DNA of 7,403 bases from DASVDK01 sp036562265 [NCBI: Thermodesulfobacteriota bacterium] (GTDB taxonomy: Bacteria; DASVDK01), in contig DATCKS010000219.1 in assembly GCA_036562265.1 (NCBI GenBank), positions 1 to 7,403 of the forward strand, written 5' to 3'. Positions 1 through 5,736 of the stretch are shown here, piece by piece. Numbering within the stretch: position 1 is the stretch's first letter; each line of letters begins with the position of its first letter. Both the position numbers and the translations under genes were made by a program. The notes under the pieces are model-generated. The model ran no database searches. It saw nothing but the letters and a program-made list of their open reading frames with translations, and was not told where the DNA came from.

Positions 1-303
1 CTGCCGCTCGAGCCGCGTCGGCATCATCACGTCGTCGGCGTCCATCCTCGCCACCCACTCGGCGTCGGTGTTCGCCATGGCGTGGTTGAGCGACGCGCCC
101 ATCCCCATGTTGGGGTGCGTGATCACCCGGACTCGGGAATCCCGGCGGGCGAACGCCTCCATGATCGCGAGCGTCCCGTCCGTCGAGCCGTCGTCGATCA
201 GGACCAGTTCGAAGTCGCGGTAGGTCTGTCCGAGGACGCTCTCCACCGCCTCGCGCAACGTCGACTCCGCGTTGCGAGCCGGCAACAGAACGCTCACTTG
301 CAT
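1..303 (-). CDS. Family 2 glycosyltransferase, N-terminal part (cut by window edge)
   Basis: The 101 visible residues form the nucleotide-sugar binding half of a GT-A fold, family 2 glycosyltransferase. Such enzymes move a sugar from a nucleotide donor to a glycan or lipid acceptor in the cytoplasm. Visible motifs are the first beta strand VSVLLPARN (residues 3-11), QTYRDFELVLIDDGSTDGT (26-44) with the donor-binding aspartates D37/D38, and the metal-binding DADD at 88-91. The ATG at 303-301 is the only usable start: an in-frame TGA lies about 36 nt upstream with no ATG, GTG or TTG between. A weak GGGTGA ribosome site sits about 4 nt before the ATG. The acceptor-binding half lies beyond position 1, so donor and acceptor cannot be inferred. 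The gene follows the other family 2 gene after a 218-nt gap that holds a candidate promoter and a hairpin. The family call is strong; the substrate is unknown. Confidence 0.9.
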   Translation of the reverse strand, partial: MQVSVLLPARNAESTLREAVESVLGQTYRDFELVLIDDGSTDGTLAIMEAFARRDSRVRVITHPNMGMGASLNHAMANTDAEWVARMDADDVMMPTRLERQ

Positions 304-356
304 GGCGTCACCCGATGAGACGATGGTCGGCGCGCATCACGAGGTGGTGAATCCTC

Positions 357-385
357 ACATATCCGGCCGCGACGTACTGTGTCAA
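357..385 (-). promoter_or_regulatory. Candidate sigma-70-type promoter for the 1-303 glycosyltransferase
   Basis: On the minus strand a perfect TTGACA (385-380) is followed by a weak -10 in the stretch GATATGTG. TATGTG at 361-356 gives an 18-nt spacer and ATATGT at 362-357 gives 17 nt. The region is locally AT-richer than its surroundings and lies about 55 nt before the ATG at 303. The -35 is excellent but the -10 is poor, so this is a candidate only. Confidence 0.35.
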
Positions 386-473
386 CACGGAAACCGCTCG
401 CGTGGTTCCGGATCACGGCCTGCCGCCGCGTGTTTCCCCCTCCGAACGCCGAGTCCGGGCTCGCGGATGCTTG

Positions 474-521
474 CCCGACGAGGGCATGGCCGGTCGCCCG
501 GCGTGCGCCGAACTCGTCGGG
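474..521 (-). other. Hairpin immediately after the 522-1514 gene stop (possible transcript end)
   Basis: A perfect 9-bp inverted repeat, CCCGACGAG at 474-482 and CTCGTCGGG at 513-521, encloses a 30-nt loop. The loop itself holds a GCCGG/CCGGC stem (489-493 with 498-502, loop TCGC). On the minus strand the structure begins at the base directly after the TGA at 524-522. No T-tract follows, so it is not a classic intrinsic terminator. It could protect the mRNA 3' end or assist factor-dependent termination. The repeat is seen directly; the role is inferred. Confidence 0.4.
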
Positions 522-1514
522 TCAGGCGCGATCTTCCGATGCGGCGAGTATCGCGCGGCGGCCGATGTGTCGCAGGATCTCCGTCCACCTCACCGGGTCG
601 ATCACCAGCCTGGCGACGGAGATCTGGCAGAGGAGCCGCTCGCGCATCGGCAGGTCGGCCCTGGGGATCGATCGCGCGTAGGCGCGCAGGCAGAGGAGCC
701 GCTGGGTCACGAGTCCCCGCGCCGCGGCGGCGCCGCTCCAGACGGACGCTCGCGCCGCCGACTCCAGGTTGGTCGACTGGTCGGGGTGGCAGCGCCGGAA
801 GAAGAGCCCGTCCGGGACCTCGCCGAACCGGCCCATCAGGGCGAGTTCGGCGAGGATGACCTTGTCCGCACCGTAGAACGACTCGCGGAACGCGCTGGTC
901 CGCCTGAGCGCGTCGGTCCGGATCACTCCGAACACCTCGAAGCACCAGCGCGTGGCGAGCAGGACGTCGCGGAAGCGGCGGTGCGGCTTCGGCGAGCCGA
1001 ACCGACGCGGCGGGTCGCACACCCGTACGTACACGGGCCGGCCCCGGGCGTCGAGCAGGTAGCCTCGCGCGATGGCCTCGTCGGGGACGGGCCGCCCCTC
1101 CTCGTCGACGAGGACCGTCCGCGAGTGGCAGAGGACGAGCGAGCGGTCGGCCTCCAGCATCTCGACGCACCGGCCGAGGTAGGTCGGGTGGCAGACGTCG
1201 TCGCACGCGGCCCACTTGAAGTACCGGCCGCGCGCGAGGTCGAGGACGCGGCGGAAGTTCGGGTTGGCGCCGATGTTGGTGGGGTTGCGGACGTACCGGA
1301 TCCGCTGGTCCCTCGCGGCGTACACGCGGCAGATCTCGGCCGTGGCGTCGGTCGAGGCGTTGTCCGAGACGATCAGCTCGAAGTCGCGGTAGGTCTGGGC
1401 GAGGAGGGAGTCGAGCGCCTCACGGATGTGCCGCTCGCCATTGTAGACCGGCAGCCCGATGCTGACCGTGGGGGGGTCCGACCGTGTGGATCCGCGGGTC
1501 GCTCGATGTCCCAA
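522..1514 (-). CDS. Family 2 glycosyltransferase (complete)
   Basis: This is a 330-residue GT-A fold glycosyltransferase, probably acting at the cytoplasmic face in surface glycan assembly. Visible motifs are VSIGLPVYNGE (17-27), QTYRDFELIVSDNASTDAT (40-58) with donor-binding D51, and YFKWAACDDV (98-107), where D105/D106 take the place of the usual DxD. Further on, YGADKVILAELALMGRF (214-230) and FFRRCHPDQS (239-248) are typical of the acceptor half of this subfamily. The length is normal for the family. I use the TTG at 1514-1512 because AGGAGG lies 9 nt upstream (1524-1529) and no other start in this frame precedes the domain. An ATG at 1521-1519 lies in another frame and would join the gene only if one base of the seven-C run (1470-1476) were absent; see findings. 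The tctA stop is about 200 nt upstream and a candidate promoter lies between. No signal peptide or obvious membrane anchor is seen. The substrate is unknown. Confidence 0.92.
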   Translation of the reverse strand: MGHRATRGSTRSDPPTVSIGLPVYNGERHIREALDSLLAQTYRDFELIVSDNASTDATAEICRVYAARDQRIRYVRNPTNIGANPNFRRVLDLARGRYFKWAACDDVCHPTYLGRCVEMLEADRSLVLCHSRTVLVDEEGRPVPDEAIARGYLLDARGRPVYVRVCDPPRRFGSPKPHRRFRDVLLATRWCFEVFGVIRTDALRRTSAFRESFYGADKVILAELALMGRFGEVPDGLFFRRCHPDQSTNLESAARASVWSGAAAARGLVTQRLLCLRAYARSIPRADLPMRERLLCQISVARLVIDPVRWTEILRHIGRRAILAASEDRA

Positions 1515-1523
1515 CGGCCATCG

Positions 1524-1529
1524 CCTCCT
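1524..1529 (-). promoter_or_regulatory. Strong ribosome binding site (AGGAGG) for the 522-1514 gene
   Basis: A perfect AGGAGG lies 9 nt before the TTG at 1514, a workable spacing. It is only 2 nt before the out-of-frame ATG at 1521, which is unusually close. This spacing is the main reason for preferring the TTG start. Confidence 0.6.
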
Positions 1530-1558
1530 GTCCGGTGCAGCGGAGTTCCCGCGTCTCG

Positions 1559-1589
1559 ACTATATGCGCACGCTCGACCATCCGGTCAA
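1559..1589 (-). promoter_or_regulatory. Candidate sigma-70-type promoter for the 522-1514 glycosyltransferase
   Basis: On the minus strand TTGACC (1589-1584, five of six matches) and TATAGT (1564-1559, five of six matches) are separated by 19 nt, slightly longer than ideal. The AT-rich CATATAG stands out in GC-rich surroundings. It lies about 45 nt before the TTG start and downstream of the tctA stop, which suggests the glycosyltransferase can be transcribed independently of the transporter. The remainder of the 1515-1714 gap shows no gene, and the short inverted repeat after the tctA stop (CGCCCG/CGGGCG, about 1693-1714) has no T-tract. Confidence 0.5.
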
Positions 1590-1714
1590 CAGACGATGGC
1601 TCGCTCTCGGCCACGGCCCCACCACCCAGGTCAGCGAGCAACCGGGCGAATCGCGACGCGTCGCGCCGTGAACCGTGTGCGCTTTCGGGATACCGCCCGA
1701 GGAACCGGCGGGCG

Positions 1715-3205
1715 TCAGCGGGCACGCAGGCGCCGCAGGCGCGAGACGATGGGCGGCGCCGCCACGACGAGGACGGCGGCGACCAGCAGGGCGACGGCGA
1801 TCGGACGCTCGACGAAGATGGCGTAGCTGCCGCCAGAGATCGCGAGCGCCTGGCGCATCGACTCCTCGAGCATCTTGCCGAGGACCAGCCCCATGACGAG
1901 CGGCGCGGCCGGCACCTCGAGCTTGCGCATGAGGTAGCCGACGACGCCGAAGACCGCCATGAGCGCGAGGTCGACGACGCTGCTGTTGATGCTGTAGACG
2001 CCGATGAAGGAGAGGCCGATCACGAGCGGCAGGAGGATCCGCTGCGGCACGTCGATGATCTTCACGAACAGCTTGACGAGCGGGAGGTTGAGGATCAGGA
2101 GGATCAGGTTGCCGAAGTACATCGACGCGATGAGCCCCCAGACGAGGAGCGGCTGCTTCTGGAAGAGCAGCGGCCCCGGCTGCAGGCCGTACATCATGAG
2201 CGCGCCGAGCATGATGGCCGTGGCGTTCGAGCCCGGGATCCCGAGCGACAGGAGCGGGACCATCGAGCCCATCGAGGCGGCGTTGTTGGCCGACTCGGGG
2301 CCCGCGACTCCCTCGATGGCGCCGTGGCCGAACTCCTCCTTCCGTTTGGAGAGCCGCTTCTCGGTCGTGTAGGAGACCACCGAGGCGACCGTGGCGCCGG
2401 CGCCGGGCAGCACGCCGGTGACGAAGCCGATGACCGCGCCGCGCAGGATCGGCCAGTACGACCGCCGCCACTCGTCCATCGTGAGCCAGACCGGGCCGGC
2501 GAGCCGCACGTTCTCGCGCGTGCCGGCCGCCAGCTCCTCGAGCCCCACGAGGCTCTCGGCCACGGCGAACACGCCGATCACGACCACGAGGAAGTCGATC
2601 CCGTCGTCCAGCTCCGCCACGCCGAAGGTGAAGCGTGAGACCCCGCTTTGCAGCTCGATGCCGACCGTGGCCAGCGCAAGGCCGAGAACGAGGGCGATGA
2701 GACCCTTCACCACGTGCCCGCCCGAGAGGCTCGCCACGGCCACGAGCGCGAAGAGGATCAAGGTGCAGAACTCGGCCGGCCCGAACCGGAGCGCCAGCTC
2801 GGCGACCGGCAGCGCGACGAACGTGAGCGCGACGATGCCGAGCGTCCCGGCGATGAAGGAGCCGATCGCCGAGATGGCGAGCGCGGCCCCCGGTCGCCCC
2901 TTGCGGGCCATCTGGTAGCCGTCGATCGACGTCATGACGCTCGCCGCCTCGCCCGGCGCGTTGAGCAGGATCGACGTCGTCGAGCCGCCGTACATGGCGC
3001 CGTAGTAGACGCCGGCCATCATGATGAGCGCCGGCGTGGGCGACAGCCCGAAGCCGAGCGGGATGAGGAGCGCGATCCCGGTGGACGGCCCGATGCCGGG
3101 GAGGACCCCGATCAGCGTCCCGAGGAGCGTGCCGAGGAAGAGGAAGAAGAGGTTCGTCGGCTCGAGGGCGACCACGAAGCCGTGCAGGATGGCGTCGATC
3201 GGCAC
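1715..3205 (-). CDS. tctA: Tripartite tricarboxylate transporter large permease, TctA family
   Basis: This is the large membrane subunit of a TTT-family secondary transporter, which forms the ion-driven channel that takes carboxylates delivered by the TctC partner across the inner membrane. The 496 residues match the family's usual length of about 500 and are strongly hydrophobic with many membrane spans. The characteristic internal duplication is clear: GVLPGIGPSTGIALLIP near 33-49 and GVLPGAGATVASVVSY near 264-279. Conserved NAPGEAASVMTSIDGYQMA (82-100) follows the first repeat, and GPESANNAASMGSMVPLLSLG (302-322) follows the second. The start is GTG at 3205-3203; the sequence from there aligns with the expected N-terminus, and GGGGAG (3215-3220) lies 9 nt upstream. 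An in-frame TAG directly precedes the GTG, so the protein cannot begin further upstream. It is the last gene of tctCBA, 87 nt after tctB. The actual substrate cannot be read from the sequence. Confidence 0.96.
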   Translation of the reverse strand: MPIDAILHGFVVALEPTNLFFLFLGTLLGTLIGVLPGIGPSTGIALLIPLGFGLSPTPALIMMAGVYYGAMYGGSTTSILLNAPGEAASVMTSIDGYQMARKGRPGAALAISAIGSFIAGTLGIVALTFVALPVAELALRFGPAEFCTLILFALVAVASLSGGHVVKGLIALVLGLALATVGIELQSGVSRFTFGVAELDDGIDFLVVVIGVFAVAESLVGLEELAAGTRENVRLAGPVWLTMDEWRRSYWPILRGAVIGFVTGVLPGAGATVASVVSYTTEKRLSKRKEEFGHGAIEGVAGPESANNAASMGSMVPLLSLGIPGSNATAIMLGALMMYGLQPGPLLFQKQPLLVWGLIASMYFGNLILLILNLPLVKLFVKIIDVPQRILLPLVIGLSFIGVYSINSSVVDLALMAVFGVVGYLMRKLEVPAAPLVMGLVLGKMLEESMRQALAISGGSYAIFVERPIAVALLVAAVLVVAAPPIVSRLRRLRAR

Positions 3206-3232
3206 CTAGGAGCGCTCCCCGACTTGCGCCAT
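3206..3232 (-). other. Possible 8-codon leader ORF ahead of tctA
   Basis: ATG at 3232-3230 opens a frame encoding MAQVGERS and stops at TAG 3208-3206, which directly abuts the GTG start of tctA in the same frame. AGGTGG, close to a ribosome binding consensus, lies 8 nt before the ATG. The ORF contains the tctA ribosome site GGGGAG and a perfect 10-bp palindrome, GGAGCGCTCC (3209-3218). It could couple or tune tctA translation, or it may be a chance frame. No direct evidence of translation is available. Confidence 0.25.
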
Positions 3233-3292
3233 CGAGCAGACCACCTGAAGAGCCCCCCCCGGTAGCGGCCGACGCGGCCTGGTCGCCACGAC

Positions 3293-3727
3293 TCAGCCGA
3301 GCACGCCCTTCGGCATGTAGACGCCGAGGAGCGTGTGGAAGATGCCGTAGGTGACGGCCGTGAACGCGACCGCCACGATCCCGTTGAGGACCGGGCGGCC
3401 CGGGTTGTAGAGGACGAGCAGGGCCATGAGGACGATCGTCGTGGCGACCAGGTAGCCGAGCGGCGTGAGGATGAACGCGTAGAGCACGAGGAGCGCCGAG
3501 GCCGCCGTGAGCCGCCAGCCTCCGCCCCAGAGCCGGCCGGCCGGGCGGCCCGGGCCCGGCCTGAGCGCGAGGAGCGCGCCCAGGCCGATGAGCGCCCAGG
3601 AGAGGATCAGGGGCAGCATCCGCGGCCCCGCCGGGTCGCCCAGCAGGGCCTCCGGCAGGCGCAGCGTCCCGATCAGGAACGCCACGCCAAAGAGCACGGT
3701 GACTGCCCCGACCGCTCTGTCGTGCAT
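3293..3727 (-). CDS. tctB: Tripartite tricarboxylate transporter small permease, TctB family
   Basis: This is the small membrane subunit of the TTT transporter, which associates with the TctA permease; its precise mechanistic role is not well defined. The 144 residues are typical for the family. Hydrophobic spans appear near 5-22, 36-54, 71-89, 90-108 and 114-134. The DPAGPRMLP segment (31-39) corresponds to the conserved GP-x-x-x-P motif after the first span, PLGYLVAT (89-96) is the conserved PxGY region, and the tail HTLLGVYMPKGVLG is characteristic. The ATG at 3727-3725 begins at the base after the tctC stop TAG (3730-3728), so translation is probably coupled. I see no strong ribosome site of its own. 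TctB sequences are poorly conserved, so the call rests on both the motifs and the position between tctC and tctA. Confidence 0.92.
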   Translation of the reverse strand: MHDRAVGAVTVLFGVAFLIGTLRLPEALLGDPAGPRMLPLILSWALIGLGALLALRPGPGRPAGRLWGGGWRLTAASALLVLYAFILTPLGYLVATTIVLMALLVLYNPGRPVLNGIVAVAFTAVTYGIFHTLLGVYMPKGVLG

Positions 3728-4720
3728 CTACTTGATCAACCCGATGTCACGCATGAGCGTCTCGAAGTCCTTCCGCTCCTCGTGCAGGACCTGCGTGAAC
3801 TCCTTGGCGCCCAGGTACGCGTCGATCCAGCCGCGCTGCTCGAGTTCCTTCTTCCAGGCGGCGGACCTGGCCATCTCGCCGAGGATCTTGTCCCACGCCT
3901 CGAGGTGCGACGGCTCGATCCCGCCGGGCGCCATGATGCCGCGCCAGTGCCGGAAGGTGCCCTTGATCCCCATCTCCTCCCAGGTCGGCACGTCGGGCGC
4001 GTCGCTGACCCGCTCGGGCGCCGTGATGGCGATCAGCCGGAGCTTGCCGGCCTTCGCCTGCTCGGCCGCCTCGGAGAGCCCGGTCGAGACCACGTCCACG
4101 TGCCCGCCGAGGATGGCCGCCATCTGGTCGCCGCCCGAGGAGTGGACGACCACGCGCACCCGCCGGATGTCGACGCCGGCCGCCTTGGCCGCCCGCAGGA
4201 AGGAGACGTGGTCGCTCGAGAGCTGGCCGCTGCCGACGCTCACCACGTGCTTCGTCGGGTCGGCCTTGAGCGCGGCCATGAGCTCCTTGCCGGTCTTGTA
4301 CGGCGAATCGGGCCGGACGGCGAGGACCAGGTACTCCGTCGTGAGTCGGGCGAGCGGCGTGAAGTCCTCGAACTTCATGGTCGTCTGCCCGAGGAGCTGC
4401 CGCGGGAAGAGCTGGTTCGAGTTCATGGCCGCGTAGTGGGGGTTGCCCTTGTGCTCGTTGAGGTAGCTCCACCCCACCTGGCCGCCGGCGCCGGGCCGGT
4501 TGACGATGGTGATCGGCACCTTCACGAGACCGGTGCTCTGCAGGACGGACTGCACGACGCGGGCCGTCGTGTCCCACCCGCCGCCCGGCGAGGCCGGCAC
4601 GATGATCTCGATGGGACCCGACGGGAAGGCCTGCGCGTGCGCGGTCGGAATAGCCACGATGCCGGCCGCCGACGCCGCGACCCACGCGGCCAGGGCGGCC
4701 AGGACGAACCTCCTGGTCAT
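3728..4720 (-). CDS. tctC: TTT transporter periplasmic substrate-binding protein (TctC/Bug family)
   Basis: This is the periplasmic receptor that captures a carboxylate or similar small anion and delivers it to TctA/TctB. The 330-residue protein starts with a signal peptide: MTRR, a hydrophobic core at about 5-25, and an AHA cleavage motif ending at residue 29. The mature part shows Bug-family landmarks: IIVPASPGGGWD (39-50) for the ligand-binding loop, NRPGAGG (74-80), GGDQMAAILGGHVDVV (196-211) and PTWEEMGI (245-252). An upstream ATG at 4762 would add 14 residues. I reject it because the ATG at 4720 immediately precedes the signal peptide and has GGAGGAG 6 nt upstream. It lies 51 nt after hldD and abuts tctB, so it is first in tctCBA. 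The SPGGGWD form occurs in classical TctC-like members, but citrate specificity is only a guess; Bug proteins bind diverse ligands. Confidence 0.95.
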   Translation of the reverse strand: MTRRFVLAALAAWVAASAAGIVAIPTAHAQAFPSGPIEIIVPASPGGGWDTTARVVQSVLQSTGLVKVPITIVNRPGAGGQVGWSYLNEHKGNPHYAAMNSNQLFPRQLLGQTTMKFEDFTPLARLTTEYLVLAVRPDSPYKTGKELMAALKADPTKHVVSVGSGQLSSDHVSFLRAAKAAGVDIRRVRVVVHSSGGDQMAAILGGHVDVVSTGLSEAAEQAKAGKLRLIAITAPERVSDAPDVPTWEEMGIKGTFRHWRGIMAPGGIEPSHLEAWDKILGEMARSAAWKKELEQRGWIDAYLGAKEFTQVLHEERKDFETLMRDIGLIK

Positions 4721-4726
4721 GAGCGA

Positions 4727-4733
4727 CTCCTCC
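4727..4733 (-). promoter_or_regulatory. Ribosome binding site fixing the tctC start
   Basis: GGAGGAG lies 6 nt before the ATG at 4720-4718. It supports that start over the upstream in-frame ATG at 4762, which would place extra polar residues in front of the signal peptide. It falls in the 51-nt hldD-tctC gap, where I see no convincing -35/-10 pair or terminator. Confidence 0.75.
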
Positions 4734-4771
4734 GGAGCGTCAGGGTACTCGGTACGAGGCAAACGAGCTTC

Positions 4772-5731
4772 TTATGTAGCGGATTTCCGGGCTCGCAGCC
4801 AGCGGGCATAGCTGGCGATCCCCTTCTCGAGCGGAACAAACGCTGCATGATAGCCAGCCGCCCGCAGCTTCGTCAGGTCCGCCTGCGTGAAGGCCTGGTA
4901 GGCGGGTTTGAGCGACTCCGGGAAGGCGATGTAGTCGATCCGCCCCCCGCCGTGCGCCTCGATCATCGCGCGCGCCACGTCGTTGAAGGGGCGGCTCTCC
5001 CCGGTCCCGAGGTTGAAGATCCCCGAGACGTGCGGGTGGTCGAGGAACCAGAGGTTCACCGCCACCACGTCGTCCACGTACACGAAGTCGCGGCGCTGCT
5101 CGCCGTCGGCGTACCCGTGGCTGCCGGCGAAGAGCCGGGCCACGCCGTCCTTCTCGAGCTGGCCGTAGAGGTGGAACGCCACGCTGGCCATCGGCCCCTT
5201 GTGGTCCTCGCGCGGGCCGTAGACGTTGAAGTATCGCAGCCCGACCACCTGGCTGCGAGCGCCCGCCGCGTGGCGCCGCACGTACTGGTCGAAGAGGAGC
5301 TTCGAGTAGCCGTAGACGTTGACCGGCCGCTCGGCCTCCGGCGTCTCGGTGAAGCGCGTCTCGACGCCGTAGACGGCCGCCGACGAGGCGTAGATCAGGG
5401 GGATCCCGCGGTCGAGGCAGAAGTGCAGGAGCGCCTTCGAGTAGTCGAAGTTGTTGCGGAGCATGTAGCGGCCGTCCCACTCCGTGGTGACCGCGCAGGC
5501 CCCCTCGTGGAAGATCGCCTCGATCGGTTCGGCGAACGGCCCGCCGTGGCGTACCGCGGCGAGGAAGTCGTCCTTGTCCTGGTAATCGGCGATCCGCGCG
5601 TCGACCAGGTTGCGGAACTTGCGGCCGTCCGTGAGGTCGTCCACGACGAGGATGTCCGTCCGGCCCCGGGCGTTGAGGCCCAGGACGATGTTGCTGCCGA
5701 TGAACCCGGCTCCACCGGTGACGACGATCAT
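4772..5731 (-). CDS. hldD: ADP-L-glycero-D-manno-heptose 6-epimerase
   Basis: HldD (also RfaD/GmhD) converts ADP-D-glycero-beta-D-manno-heptose to the L-glycero form, the last step in making the activated heptose for the LPS inner core. It is a cytoplasmic, NADP-dependent extended short-chain dehydrogenase. The 319 residues match the family length and resemble E. coli HldD along the whole chain. Visible features are TGGAGFIG (5-12) for cofactor binding, [10 protein letters not shown] (47-56), [15 protein letters not shown] (73-87), S116/S117, the catalytic Y140-x3-K144 in NVYGYSK, and [16 protein letters not shown] (164-179) with K178, the second conserved catalytic-site lysine. [10 protein letters not shown] (213-222) and [17 protein letters not shown] (278-294) are also characteristic. 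The ATG at 5731 lies 5 nt after the stop of the upstream glycosyltransferase, implying one operon. No kinase/adenylyltransferase (hldE), isomerase or phosphatase partner is in the window. Confidence 0.97.
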   Translation of the reverse strand: MIVVTGGAGFIGSNIVLGLNARGRTDILVVDDLTDGRKFRNLVDARIADYQDKDDFLAAVRHGGPFAEPIEAIFHEGACAVTTEWDGRYMLRNNFDYSKALLHFCLDRGIPLIYASSAAVYGVETRFTETPEAERPVNVYGYSKLLFDQYVRRHAAGARSQVVGLRYFNVYGPREDHKGPMASVAFHLYGQLEKDGVARLFAGSHGYADGEQRRDFVYVDDVVAVNLWFLDHPHVSGIFNLGTGESRPFNDVARAMIEAHGGGRIDYIAFPESLKPAYQAFTQADLTKLRAAGYHAAFVPLEKGIASYARWLRARKSAT

Positions 5732-5736
5732 GGCGC

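Noticed and set aside
1420-1725. Minus-strand open frame of 101 codons spanning the tctA-glycosyltransferase gap, starting with a GTG that overlaps the tctA end.
   Set aside because: No ribosome site is evident at its start, no domain is seen, and it includes the candidate promoter. Only its final part matters, as the alternative N-terminus discussed in the findings.
402-1826. Plus-strand open frame of 474 codons opposite the complete family 2 glycosyltransferase.
   Set aside because: Its sequence is biased and low in hydrophobics with no recognisable domain, and the minus strand holds an unambiguous glycosyltransferase here.
1484-2638. Plus-strand open frame of 384 codons with highly acidic, H/R/D/E-rich sequence opposite tctA.
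   Set aside because: The composition mirrors the reverse complement of a hydrophobic membrane protein; it is a shadow of tctA.
4721-4762. Upstream ATG at 4762 extending TctC by 14 residues.
   Set aside because: The extension puts polar, acidic residues before the signal peptide, while the ATG at 4720 has a strong ribosome site at good spacing.
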